A DNA stretch of 41,740 nt, taken from the NCBI RefSeq assembly GCF_011682175.1, contig NZ_WHJG01000054.1:1-41740 (forward strand), written 5' to 3'. This DNA comes from Massilia frigida. GTDB taxonomy: Bacteria > Pseudomonadota > Gammaproteobacteria > Burkholderiales > Burkholderiaceae_D. The stretch's first letter is position 1; every line of letters starts with the position of its first letter. The position numbers and the translations under genes are program-made. The notes under the pieces were generated by a model, which made no database searches, was not told the origin of the DNA, and worked only from the letters and a program-made list of their open reading frames with translations. Shown in pieces: positions 19,890 through 28,598 of this stretch.

Positions 19890-21725
19890 TTACTCCACTT
19901 CGAGCGGCGACGCCGCCTCTTCTTCCTGCTTGGCCTGCTGGCGTTCCCACATCTGGGCATACAAGCCGTTCGCGGCCAGCAGCGTCTGATGCGTTCCCCG
20001 CTCCACAATGCGCCCGTGATCGAGCACCAGGATTTGCTCGGCGTCGGCCACCGTCGAGAGGCGGTGCGCGATGACCAGGGTGGTGCGGTTCTTCGCGATT
20101 TCCTTCAACTGCGCCTGGATCGCCTGTTCGGCCTTGGAGTCGAGCGCGGAGGTCGCTTCGTCGAAAATCAGGATGGCCGGGTCCTTGAGCAGGGTGCGCG
20201 CAATGGCCACGCGCTGCTTTTCGCCGCCCGACAGTTTCAGCCCCCGTTCGCCCACCATGGTGGCGTAGCCGTCCGGCAGCGTTTCGATGAAGTCGTGGAT
20301 CGATGCGGCGCGCGCGGCGGCCACGATGGCTTCCTTGCCCGCTCCCGGCTTGCCGTAGGCGATGTTGTATTCGATGGTGTCGTTGAACAGCACCGTATCC
20401 TGCGGCACGATGCCGATGGCGCTGCGCAGCGACTCCTGGGTGACGTTGCGCAGGTCCTGGCCGTCGATGGTGATGCCGCCGCTGTTAACGTCGTAGAAGC
20501 GGAACAGGAGGCGCGACAAGGTCGACTTGCCCGAACCGCTGTGGCCCACCACGGCGGTGGTGGTGCCGGCCGCAATCGTAAAATCGACATCGAACAAGAT
20601 CTGGCGCTTCGCTTCGTAGCTGAAGTTCACCTTCGAGAACGCCACCTGGGCGCCGTGCGTGACCAGCGCTTTCGCCTCAAGGCTGTCGGCCACCTCGCGG
20701 TTCTGGTCCAGCAGCGAGAACAGGCGCTCCATGTCGGCCAGGCTTTGCTTGATTTCGCGGTAGATCACGCCCAGGAAGTTGAGCGGAATGTACAGCTGGA
20801 TCATGAAGGAGTTCACCAGTACCAGGTCGCCCAGGGTCATGGTGCCGGCGATGACGCCTTCGGTGGCGCGCCACAGGATCAGCGTGACGGCAGTGGCGAT
20901 GATCAGCGACTGGCCGGTGTTCAGTACCGAGAGCGAGGTTTGCGACTTGACGCCGGCGTTCTCGTAATGCTTCAGGCCTTCGTCGTAGCGCGCCGCTTCG
21001 TAATCTTCGTTGCCGAAGTATTTGACGGTTTCGTAGTTGATCAGCGAGTCGATGGCCTTGGTGTTGGCCTTCGAATCGAGGTCGTTCATGGTGCGCCGGA
21101 AGTGGGTGCGCCAGTCGGTGACGATGATGGTGAAGGCGATATAGGTCACCAGCGCCACGCCGGTGATCGCGCTGAACCAGATGTCGTAGTGGGTGACCAG
21201 GTAGCCCAGCACCAGCGTGATCTCGACCAGGGTCGGCAAAATATTGAACAGGGTGTAGGAGATCAGCGAGCTGACGCCGCGCGTGCCACGCTCGATGTCG
21301 CGCGTCATGCCGCCGGTCTGGCGGTTCAGGTGAAAGCGCAGCGACAGTGCATGCAGGTGGCGGAACACGCGCAGCGCAATGGTGCGCACGGCGCGCTGGG
21401 TGACGCGCGCGAACAGGAATTCGCGCAGTTCGGTAAACACGGTGGTCGACAGGCGCAGCACGCCGTAGGCGACCAGCGCGCCGAGCGGCAGCACCAGCAG
21501 CGCATGGGGACTGGAGGGATTGATGGTCAGCTGGTCGATCAGCTGTTTCATCACCAGCGGCACGCCGACGTTGGCCAGCTTGGCCCCGATCAGGCAGGCC
21601 AGGGCCGCCATCACGCGCCATTTGTAGACCCACAGGTAGGGAATCAGGGTTGTCAAGGTGCCCCAGTCGCTGCGGCGTGGGGCGTTCGGGTCGACGGGGG
21701 GCGGAGGCGAAGAATTACGGCGCAT
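19890..21725 (-). CDS. ATM1/HMT1-type ABC exporter (fused membrane and ATPase domains)
   Basis: This is a half-transporter of 611 residues. A six-helix exporter membrane domain (about 30-320) includes the typical FHLNRQTGGMTRDIERGTRG and INYETVKYFGNEDYEAARYD segments of the ATM1/HMT1 group. The ATPase domain has Walker A VVGHSGSGKSTLSRLLFRFYD, signature KLSGGEKQRVAIARTLL, Walker B AILIFDEATSALD and switch VIAHRLST. Bacterial members export glutathione-bound metals or persulfides and are linked to Fe-S or heavy-metal handling. I prefer ATG 21725 (MRRNSSPPPP) over an upstream in-frame TTG at 21776, which would crowd the divergent thioesterase gene. It converges with ansB. Confidence 0.92.
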   Translation of the reverse strand: MRRNSSPPPPVDPNAPRRSDWGTLTTLIPYLWVYKWRVMAALACLIGAKLANVGVPLVMKQLIDQLTINPSSPHALLVLPLGALVAYGVLRLSTTVFTELREFLFARVTQRAVRTIALRVFRHLHALSLRFHLNRQTGGMTRDIERGTRGVSSLISYTLFNILPTLVEITLVLGYLVTHYDIWFSAITGVALVTYIAFTIIVTDWRTHFRRTMNDLDSKANTKAIDSLINYETVKYFGNEDYEAARYDEGLKHYENAGVKSQTSLSVLNTGQSLIIATAVTLILWRATEGVIAGTMTLGDLVLVNSFMIQLYIPLNFLGVIYREIKQSLADMERLFSLLDQNREVADSLEAKALVTHGAQVAFSKVNFSYEAKRQILFDVDFTIAAGTTTAVVGHSGSGKSTLSRLLFRFYDVNSGGITIDGQDLRNVTQESLRSAIGIVPQDTVLFNDTIEYNIAYGKPGAGKEAIVAAARAASIHDFIETLPDGYATMVGERGLKLSGGEKQRVAIARTLLKDPAILIFDEATSALDSKAEQAIQAQLKEIAKNRTTLVIAHRLSTVADAEQILVLDHGRIVERGTHQTLLAANGLYAQMWERQQAKQEEEAASPLEVE

Positions 21726-21787
21726 GGCGGAGCTCTGGGATTTGTGGTTCAATTCCGGTCGATTGTAGCCTTTCAAGAGAATTCACG

Positions 21788-22237
21788 ATGACCACGCCAG
21801 AAAACGCCGTACCCGCTCCCGCCACCCGTGGACTCCCAGCCGGCAAAATGCCCGAGCTGCGGGTCATGCCCGCGCCGTCCGACGCCAATGTCTACGGTGA
21901 TGTGTTCGGCGGCTGGATCATGGCGCAGGTCGACATTGCCGGTTCGCTGCCGGCCACCCGGCGCTCCAACGGCCGCGTCGCCACCGTGGCGGTGAACTCC
22001 TTCGTCTTCAAAAACCCGGTGTTCGTCGGCGATCTGCTGTCTTTTTACGCAGAAATCACGAAAGTCGGCAACACCTCGATCACCGTGTACGTGGAAGTCT
22101 ACGCCGAGCGTAACCGCCTGCAGGCCAACACCGTCAAGGTGACCGAGGCGACACTGACCTACGTCGCCACCGGCGACGACCGCAAGCCGCGCAAGGTACC
22201 GCCGCTCGATGAGCTGATGTTCCCGCAAGACCGGTAA
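21788..22237 (+). CDS. Acyl-CoA thioesterase, YciA-type hotdog fold
   Basis: This 149-residue cytoplasmic enzyme hydrolyses acyl-CoA to free acid and CoA. The hotdog signature is clear: LRVMPAPSDANVYGDVFGGWIM with the catalytic Asp equivalent in a GD-x-FGGW motif. Then come AQVDIAGSLPATR, TVAVNSFVFKNPVFVGDLL and SFYAEITKVGNTSITVYVEVY. The C-terminal Lys/Arg-rich tail with KPRKVPPLDE is common in YciA homologues. The start is ATG 21788. The stop TAA is directly followed by the GTG of the phoD-like gene with no gap, so the two are probably translated from one message. It may work with the nearby FadD enzymes in acyl-CoA balance. Confidence 0.93.
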   Translation: MTTPENAVPAPATRGLPAGKMPELRVMPAPSDANVYGDVFGGWIMAQVDIAGSLPATRRSNGRVATVAVNSFVFKNPVFVGDLLSFYAEITKVGNTSITVYVEVYAERNRLQANTVKVTEATLTYVATGDDRKPRKVPPLDELMFPQDR

Positions 22238-23800
22238 GTGGACGCGCAGCGCCGCATCGTCCTGCGGCATGCGGGGCTGCTGGCGGCGCTGGCGGCCAGC
22301 GGCGCCCACGCGCGCGCGCCCGGCAGCGCCTATCCTTTCAGCCTGGGGGTCGCCTCCGGCTCACCCCTGCCCGATTCGGTGGTGCTGTGGACGCGCATCC
22401 TGAACGACCCGTTGAACGCCGCCGCCATGCCGCCAGTGGCCTTTTCGGTGCGCTGGGAAGTGGCGCACGACGAAGCGTTCACCCGCATCGCGGCCAAGGG
22501 CACGGCCAGCGCGCTGCCGGCGCTGGCCCACAGCGTGCACGTGGACGTACGCGGCCTGGCGCCGGGCCGCTGGTACTGGTACCGCTTCATGCTGGGCGAC
22601 GCGGTCAGCCCGGTGGGGCGCACCCGCACCGCGCCAGCCTCCGACAGCCTGCCGGCTGCGCTGAAACTGGCGGTGGCGTCGTGCCAGCACTGGGAGTTCG
22701 GCAGCTATGCCGCGCATCGCCACATTGCGGCCGCCGCGCCGGACCTGGTGGCGTTCCTGGGCGACTATATCTATGAGTGGGGACCTTACTCCTTAAGCCA
22801 TCCGCAGTCGGCGCTGCGCACGGCGGAATCGTTTTCGCTGGCCGAGTACCGCGCGCGCTACGCCCAGTACAAGAGCGATGCCGACCTGCAGGGCGCGCAC
22901 CTGGCGGCGCCGTGGATCATGACCTGGGACGACCACGAGGTGGCCAACGATTACGCGGCCGACAGCGACGAGCGGCGCGATCCGGCGTTCGCCCTGCGGC
23001 GCGCGGCGGCCTACCAGGCGTTTTACGAGCACATGCCGCTGCGGCTGGTGCTGGCGCGGCCGGGCGACTACGCGAGCATGCGTATGGTCCAGCGCTACGA
23101 CTGGGGGCGGCTGGCGCGCTTTCACGTGCTCGATGACCGCCAGTACCGCGCCACGCATGCCTGCTCGCCAGCGGGACGGGGCGGTTCGAGTTCGGTCACG
23201 CGCGCCTGCGCGGCCCTGCGCGACCCGCGCCGCTCGATGCTGGGCAGGGAGCAGGAAGCCTGGCTGGCCGAGGGCCTGGCCACGTCGAAGGCGCTCTGGA
23301 ACCTGATCGCGCAGCAAACGCCGATGGCGCAGTCGACCCAGGTGCCGATCGTGAAACCGGGCGACGGGCGCTTTTGGAACGATGGGTGGGATGGGTATCC
23401 GCTGGCGCGCCAGCGCCTGTTCGATGCGCTGGGCAAAAGCGGGGCGGCCAATCCGGTGGTGCTGGCCGGAGACGTGCACACGTTTTACGCGTCGGATTTG
23501 CAGAATGACTTCAACCGGCCCGCGTCAAAAAACAATCCGGTGATCGCGACCGAGTTTTGCGGCACCTCGGTGACGTCAAGCTCGCGCCCGCAGGCGCGCA
23601 CCCTGCAATACCTGGAGATGAACCGGCACACCAAGTATGGCCGCAGCGACAAGCGCGGTTTCATGCTGATGGACGTGACGCCTGAGAAGACCACGACTAC
23701 CTTCGTCGGGCTCGATGATGTGTGCAATGCGCAGTCGGGGAAGGCGGCGCTGGCGACATTTGAAGTCGCCAGCGGCAAGCCGGGTGCGCGCCGGGTCTGA
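22238..23800 (+). CDS. phoD: Alkaline phosphatase D / PhoD-like phosphodiesterase, Tat-exported
   Basis: PhoD enzymes are calcium/iron phosphodiesterase-phosphomonoesterases of the cell surface or periplasm. The 520-residue precursor starts with GTG. Its short twin-arginine-type signal reads QRRIVLRHAGLLAALAASGAHA, with the RR-x-x-L pattern. An N-terminal Fn3-like domain (LGVASGSPLPDSVVLWTRI) precedes the metallophosphatase core: LAVASCQHWEFGSYAAHRHI, FLGDYIYEWGP, MTWDDHEVANDYA, FHVLDDRQYRATHAC and VVLAGDVHTFYASDL. The start abuts the thioesterase stop (TAAGTG), which suggests translational coupling. No PhoB-box-like repeats are seen before this pair, so phosphate control is not evident. It ends three bases from the fadD stop on the other strand. 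Confidence 0.93.
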   Translation: MDAQRRIVLRHAGLLAALAASGAHARAPGSAYPFSLGVASGSPLPDSVVLWTRILNDPLNAAAMPPVAFSVRWEVAHDEAFTRIAAKGTASALPALAHSVHVDVRGLAPGRWYWYRFMLGDAVSPVGRTRTAPASDSLPAALKLAVASCQHWEFGSYAAHRHIAAAAPDLVAFLGDYIYEWGPYSLSHPQSALRTAESFSLAEYRARYAQYKSDADLQGAHLAAPWIMTWDDHEVANDYAADSDERRDPAFALRRAAAYQAFYEHMPLRLVLARPGDYASMRMVQRYDWGRLARFHVLDDRQYRATHACSPAGRGGSSSVTRACAALRDPRRSMLGREQEAWLAEGLATSKALWNLIAQQTPMAQSTQVPIVKPGDGRFWNDGWDGYPLARQRLFDALGKSGAANPVVLAGDVHTFYASDLQNDFNRPASKNNPVIATEFCGTSVTSSSRPQARTLQYLEMNRHTKYGRSDKRGFMLMDVTPEKTTTTFVGLDDVCNAQSGKAALATFEVASGKPGARRV

Positions 23801-23803
23801 TCG

Positions 23804-25489
23804 TCAGGCGGCGGCCGGCGCAGGCTCGCGCAGTTCGCGGCGCAGGATCTTGCCGACGTTGGTCTTCGGCAGCTCGGTGCGGAACTCGATGTACTTCGGC
23901 TTTTTGTAGGCCGTGAGCTGCTCCTTGCAGAATTCGAGCAGGTCTTCGGCGGTCAGGTTGGGGTCCTTGCGCACCACGAACAGCTTGACCGCTTCGCCCG
24001 AATTATGGTCCGGCACACCGATGCACGCGCATTCGAGCACGCCCGGATGCGACGAGATCACGCTTTCGATTTCATTCGGATAGACGTTAAAGCCCGACAC
24101 CAGGATCATGTCCTTCTTGCGGTCGACGATCTTGGTGTAGCCACGCTCGTCCATGATGCCGATGTCGCCGGTCTTGAAGAAGCCGTCGGCGGTCATCGAC
24201 TTGGCGGTTTCGTCGTCGCGCTTCCAGTAGCCGGCCATGACCTGCGGGCCGCGGATGCCAATTTCGCCGCGCTCGCCCAGCGCCACATGGTTGCCGTCGT
24301 CGTCGAGGATGGCGATGTCGGTCGATGGATACGGCAGGCCGATCATGCCGGTGAATTCGCGGATGTCGCAGCGGTTGGCGGTGGCCACCGGCGACGTTTC
24401 GGACATGCCGTAGCCTTCGATGATCGGGGTGCCGGTCAGCTTGAGCCAGCGCTCGGCCACCGACTGCTGCACCGACATGCCGCCGCCGTTGCATATGCGG
24501 TAGCTGGAAAAATCGAGCTTGGCGAATTCGGCGTTATTGAGCAAGCCGTTGTACAGGGTGTTCACGGCCGGGAAAATATTGATGCGGTATTTGCTCAACT
24601 CCTTGACGAAGCCCGGCATGTCGCGCGGGTTCGGAATAAGCACGTTCATGCCGCCCAGGCGCGTGGACATGAGCGAGCACACGGTGAGCGAATAGATGTG
24701 GTACAGCGGCAGCGCGCAGACGAACTGCAGCTGCTGGTCCTTGGGCAGGGTGTCGAGGGTTGGCTGCAGCCAGGCTTCGTTCTGCAGCACGTTGGCGATC
24801 ACGTTCCGGTGCAGCAGGACCGCGCCCTTCGATACGCCGGTGGTGCCGCCGGTGTACTGCAGGAAGGCGATGTCGTCGTGTCCCAGGGTGGCCGGCGTGA
24901 GCGTGAGGCGCGCGCCTTCGGCCAGTACCTTGTTGAACGGAACCGCGTCCGGCAGCGAAAAGGATGGCACCAGTTTCTTGACCTTGCGCACCACCAGGTT
25001 GACGATCATGCCTTTCAGGGGACCGAGCAGGTCGCCCATGGTGGCCAGGATGACGTGCTTGACCTGGGTCTTGGCCAGCACTTCCTGCACGGTGTGGGCG
25101 AAGTTTTCCAGCACGACGATGGCTTCGGCGCCCGAGTCGATCATCTGGTGCTGCAGTTCGCGCGGGGTGTAGAGCGGATTGACGTTGACGATCACGTAGC
25201 CGGCGCGCAGCACGGCGGCCATGGCCACCGGATACTGGAGCACGTTGGGCAGCATGATCGCCACGCGCGCGCCCGGTTTCAGGCCGCGGCTTTGCAGCCA
25301 GGCGCCCATCTGCGCCGACATGCGGTCGAGTTCACTGTAGGTGATGGACTTGTCCATGCAAACGTAGGCCTTGCGGTCGGCGTACTTGCGGAATGCTTCC
25401 TCCAGCAGGTGGGTCAGCGAACGGTATTGCGTGTAATCGATCTCCGCGGGCACGCCCTCCTGGTACGATTTAAGCCAAAACTTGTCCAT
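23804..25489 (-). CDS. fadD: Long-chain fatty-acid--CoA ligase FadD (paralogue 1)
   Basis: FadD activates fatty acids to acyl-CoA via an acyl-adenylate at the inner membrane. The 561-residue product has the AMP-binding phosphate loop FLQYTGGTTGVSKGAVLLHRN and the linker EGYGMSETSPVA. The fatty-acyl-CoA synthetase signature follows in GFFKTGDIGIMDERGYTKIVDRKKD, then MILVSGFNVYPNEIE. The C-terminal adenylation lysine is in LPKTNVGKILRRELRE. It begins MDKFWLKSYQEGVPAEIDY. A close paralogue lies 111 bases upstream on the same strand, with the same N- and C-terminal motifs, indicating a tandem duplication. A hairpin between the two may end the upstream transcript. Confidence 0.95.
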   Translation of the reverse strand: MDKFWLKSYQEGVPAEIDYTQYRSLTHLLEEAFRKYADRKAYVCMDKSITYSELDRMSAQMGAWLQSRGLKPGARVAIMLPNVLQYPVAMAAVLRAGYVIVNVNPLYTPRELQHQMIDSGAEAIVVLENFAHTVQEVLAKTQVKHVILATMGDLLGPLKGMIVNLVVRKVKKLVPSFSLPDAVPFNKVLAEGARLTLTPATLGHDDIAFLQYTGGTTGVSKGAVLLHRNVIANVLQNEAWLQPTLDTLPKDQQLQFVCALPLYHIYSLTVCSLMSTRLGGMNVLIPNPRDMPGFVKELSKYRINIFPAVNTLYNGLLNNAEFAKLDFSSYRICNGGGMSVQQSVAERWLKLTGTPIIEGYGMSETSPVATANRCDIREFTGMIGLPYPSTDIAILDDDGNHVALGERGEIGIRGPQVMAGYWKRDDETAKSMTADGFFKTGDIGIMDERGYTKIVDRKKDMILVSGFNVYPNEIESVISSHPGVLECACIGVPDHNSGEAVKLFVVRKDPNLTAEDLLEFCKEQLTAYKKPKYIEFRTELPKTNVGKILRRELREPAPAAA

Positions 25490-25525
25490 CTATGCCTCGT
25501 CTGTTAACTATGACTGTGAATGCAA

Positions 25526-25547
25526 ACGACCGCCCGCAGGCGGTCGT
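25526..25547 (-). terminator. Hairpin between the two fadD genes
   Basis: A perfect 9-bp stem (ACGACCGCC / GGCGGTCGT) with a 4-base loop lies 54 bases after the stop of the upstream fadD. It is followed on the minus strand by TTGCATT. It could be a weak terminator or processing site. Confidence 0.45.
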
Positions 25548-25600
25548 GCCGCTTGAATCAGCGAATGCGTTGGTACCGGGTGCGATATGGCCGGCAGCGC

Positions 25601-27283
25601 TTACGCCGCCTGCTTTTCGTCGCGCAGCACGCGGCGCAGGATTTTGCCGACGTTGGTTTTCGGGAGCTCGCTGCGGAATTCGATGTACTTCGGCTTTTTA
25701 TAGCCGGTAAATTCCTGCTTGCAGTAAGCCATCAATTGTTCAACCGTCAGGGTCGGGTCTTTACGCACCACGAAGACTTTGACCGCCTCGCCGGAATGCT
25801 CGTCCGGCACGCCGATACAGGCGCATTCGAGCACGCCCGGGTGCTTGGCGATGACTTCTTCGAGTTCGTTCGGGTACACATTAAAGCCCGAGACCAGGAT
25901 CATATCCTTTTTGCGGTCCACGATTTTGACGTAGCCGTGCTCGTTCATGAAGCCGACGTCGCCGGACTTGAAGAATCCGTCGGCGGTCATGACCTTGGCC
26001 GTTTCATCCGGACGGTTCCAGTAGCCGGCCATCACCTGCGGGCCGCGGATCGCGATTTCGCCGGGCTGGCCCTGGGCCACCGGCTGGCCGTCGTCGTCGA
26101 GAATCGCCACCTCGGTCGATGGCACCGGCATGCCGATGTGGCCCGTGAATTCGGTCAGGTCGGAACGGTTGCAGGTGGCGACCGGCGAGGTTTCGGACAG
26201 GCCGTAGCCTTCGATGATGCAGGTGCCGGTCACCTTTTTCCATTTATCGTTGACGATCTGCTGGGTGGCCATGCCGCCGCCGTTGGAAATCTTCAGGCCC
26301 GAGAAATCGACCTTGGTGAAATCGGGATGGTTGAGCAGCGCGTTGTACAGGGTATTGACCGCCGGCAGCATGTTGATCTTGTACTTGCACAGTTCCTTGA
26401 TAAAGCCGCCGATATCGCGCGGATTGGGAATCATGATATTCAGGGCGCCCACCCGCATGCCCCACATCGCGCAGCAGGTCAGCGCAAAGATATGGTACAG
26501 CGGCAGCGCGCACACAATCACCACCTGCTCGACCACAGGGGCCTTGAGCAGCGCCGGCTGCGACCAGGCTTCGCTTTGCAGCACGTTGGCGATGATGTTG
26601 CGGTGGGTCAGGGTGGCGCCCTTGGACACGCCCGTGGTGCCGCCCGTGTACTGCAGGAAAGCGACGTCGGTAGCGCTCGCCTTGACCGGGTTGAAGCTCA
26701 TTTTCTCGCCCTGCGCGAGCACTTCCTTGAAGCGCACGGCGTTGGGCAGCGAAAACGCCGGCACCATTTTCTTGACGTTGCGCACGACAAAATTGACGAG
26801 CATGCCCTTGGCGCCGCCGAGCATCTCGCCCATGCTGGCCACGACGATGTGCTTGACCGGGGTTTTGGTGAGGACTTGTTCGAGCGTATGGGCAAAATTT
26901 TCCAGGACGACAATCGCTTCGCTGCCCGAATCCTTGAGCTGGTGCTCCAGTTCGCGCGGCGTGTACAGCGGGTTGACGTTGACCACGGTGTAGCCGGCGC
27001 GCAGGATGGCGGCGATGGCGATCGGGTATTGCAGCACGTTGGGCATCATCACCGCCACCCGCGCGCCCTTGGCCAGGCCGCGGCTCTGGAGCCAGGCCGC
27101 CATGCGCTTCGAATACAGGTCGAGCTCGGCGTAGGTGAGGAATTTGTCCATGCAAACGTAGGCATTGCGCGTCGCGAATTTCTGGAAAGATTCTTCCAGT
27201 AGTTGAACTAGCGAGCCGTACTGGTCGGGATCGATCTCCGCAGGGACGTTGCCGGGATAGGATTTCAGCCAAATCTTGTCCAT
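25601..27283 (-). CDS. fadD: Long-chain fatty-acid--CoA ligase FadD (paralogue 2)
   Basis: This second acyl-CoA ligase has 560 residues. It begins MDKIWLKSYPGNVPAEIDPD and carries the same catalytic set: FLQYTGGTTGVSKGATLTHRN, EGYGLSETSPVATCN, FFKSGDVGFMNEHGYVKIVD, RKKDMILVSGFNVYPNELEE and LPKTNVGKILRRVLRD. Differences from its neighbour cluster in the middle region that shapes the acyl tunnel, for instance around residues 170-200 and 240-330. That could mean different chain-length preference, but this is only inference. The upstream 238 bases (27284-27521) are relatively AT-rich and contain no gene. No FadR- or PsrA-type operator was recognised there. Confidence 0.95.
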   Translation of the reverse strand: MDKIWLKSYPGNVPAEIDPDQYGSLVQLLEESFQKFATRNAYVCMDKFLTYAELDLYSKRMAAWLQSRGLAKGARVAVMMPNVLQYPIAIAAILRAGYTVVNVNPLYTPRELEHQLKDSGSEAIVVLENFAHTLEQVLTKTPVKHIVVASMGEMLGGAKGMLVNFVVRNVKKMVPAFSLPNAVRFKEVLAQGEKMSFNPVKASATDVAFLQYTGGTTGVSKGATLTHRNIIANVLQSEAWSQPALLKAPVVEQVVIVCALPLYHIFALTCCAMWGMRVGALNIMIPNPRDIGGFIKELCKYKINMLPAVNTLYNALLNHPDFTKVDFSGLKISNGGGMATQQIVNDKWKKVTGTCIIEGYGLSETSPVATCNRSDLTEFTGHIGMPVPSTEVAILDDDGQPVAQGQPGEIAIRGPQVMAGYWNRPDETAKVMTADGFFKSGDVGFMNEHGYVKIVDRKKDMILVSGFNVYPNELEEVIAKHPGVLECACIGVPDEHSGEAVKVFVVRKDPTLTVEQLMAYCKQEFTGYKKPKYIEFRSELPKTNVGKILRRVLRDEKQAA

Positions 27284-27521
27284 CGTGTGCCTCTGTCTCA
27301 GAATATTATCGTTATATGGATTCGGCGCACATTGCCGACCAGTATTTTTTCGCTCAGGAAAATAAACCGAGCGTGCGCTTTATTACGCTGTCTGTGATGC
27401 TATCGGGCGATGCGCTTCGATGCAAGCGCTTTTGCTGCTATTTCAGACAGGCTTGATGCACGCTACTTTTGGTGCGGTGCCGCAACACCCATTGGTATGG
27501 AAGAAAAACTGGGGCCCGGGT

Positions 27522-28580
27522 TCAGGCGCCAGCGAGCGCTTTCAGGCGGCGGTGCCGCTCATCACGGTCGAGTTCGGCCAAGGCTTTGGCGGCCGCATAG
27601 AAACGGGGAAACGTTTTTTCGCGGGCGAGCAGCGCGCGGAAGGCCGGGATGAAATCGTTGTAGGTGGCGATCGACGCCAGATGGGCGTTGGACAGGGGCT
27701 CGGCAAAGAAACGGTCGTAGCCGGCGTAGCCGCCCCAGCTCGCCTTGAGCACCTGGTAGTCGTCCTGCAATTGCTTGAACAGGCGGACCTTGGCGGCGCG
27801 CTTGTCGGCAACGCCGCTTTTCGAGGCGTAGGCGGCCGCCAGCGCATCGCGACAGCCCAGCAACAATGCCAGGAATTGTTTCTTGCGCGCCGAAATCTTG
27901 AGGTAATTGTCGCGCATTGCTTCATTGCCGTAACCGCTGAGCCAGCGCTCGACGCCGGCCTCTTCCACGGTGCTGGCGAAGGATTCGTTAAATTGCGAGT
28001 CGCCCGCCACGTACACCACCTGGTGCGACAATTCGTGGAAGATCAGGCGCGCCAGTTCGGCGTCCGGGTAGTGGATGAAGGTCGAGAGCAGCGGGTCGTT
28101 GAACCAGCCCAGGGTGGAATAGGCCGGCACGCCGCCGACCGAAACATCGTTGCCTTCGGCACGCAGTTGGCGCGCATAGTCGGTGGCATCGTCCTTGCTG
28201 TAATAGCCGCGGTAGCTGACGCAACCGGCCACCGGGAAGCACCACTGGATGGGTTTGAGCGACAGTTCTGGCGCCGCCACCACGTTCCACAGGACGAAAG
28301 GCCGGGTCAGGGCCGCGTAATTCTTGTAGCTGTTGTTGTCGGGCAGGCCCAGTTCCTTGACGGCGAAGGTGCGGATCTGGCGCGCCGTGGCCAGGCGCAC
28401 GCGCAACTTGGCGTCGGTGGCCTGGTCGTTCAACCAGTCGTCGATGGGGCGCGCGTCGGAGAGCAGGGTCAGCTGGCCCTGGGCCGCCTGGCGGTAATAG
28501 TTCAGACTGGAACAACTGGCCAGCAGCAATGCTGCCGTGCCCGCCATCAGGCCGTTCCGGGCCCGTCTGCTGAGTTTCAT
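27522..28580 (-). CDS. Putative aminopeptidase lipoprotein (PF10023 type)
   Basis: The 352-residue product has a lipoprotein signal (GTAALLLASC, lipobox Cys at 23), so it is anchored to a membrane facing the periplasm. A zinc-peptidase motif HELSH lies at 182-186, followed by FNESFASTVEEAG (199-207), whose Glu would be the third ligand in gluzincin-like enzymes. The VGGVPAYSTLGWFNDPLLST stretch before it is characteristic of this family of predicted aminopeptidases found in proteobacteria. The start ATG 28580 has AAGGGGG upstream. It begins 18 bases after the molybdopterin oxidoreductase stop and is probably in the same transcript. The enzymatic activity is assigned by family only. Confidence 0.85.
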   Translation of the reverse strand: MKLSRRARNGLMAGTAALLLASCSSLNYYRQAAQGQLTLLSDARPIDDWLNDQATDAKLRVRLATARQIRTFAVKELGLPDNNSYKNYAALTRPFVLWNVVAAPELSLKPIQWCFPVAGCVSYRGYYSKDDATDYARQLRAEGNDVSVGGVPAYSTLGWFNDPLLSTFIHYPDAELARLIFHELSHQVVYVAGDSQFNESFASTVEEAGVERWLSGYGNEAMRDNYLKISARKKQFLALLLGCRDALAAAYASKSGVADKRAAKVRLFKQLQDDYQVLKASWGGYAGYDRFFAEPLSNAHLASIATYNDFIPAFRALLAREKTFPRFYAAAKALAELDRDERHRRLKALAGA

Positions 28581-28598
28581 CCTGCCCCCCTTGGGATT

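Noticed and set aside
21726-21776. A longer N-terminus of the ABC exporter from TTG at 21776
   Set aside because: It would extend to 12 bases from the divergent thioesterase start and leave no promoter space. ATG 21725 gives a normal length.
24005-27202. Two long plus-strand frames opposite the fadD genes
   Set aside because: The two frames resemble each other only because the fadD genes beneath them are paralogues. Composition is His/Val/Arg-rich with no known domain.
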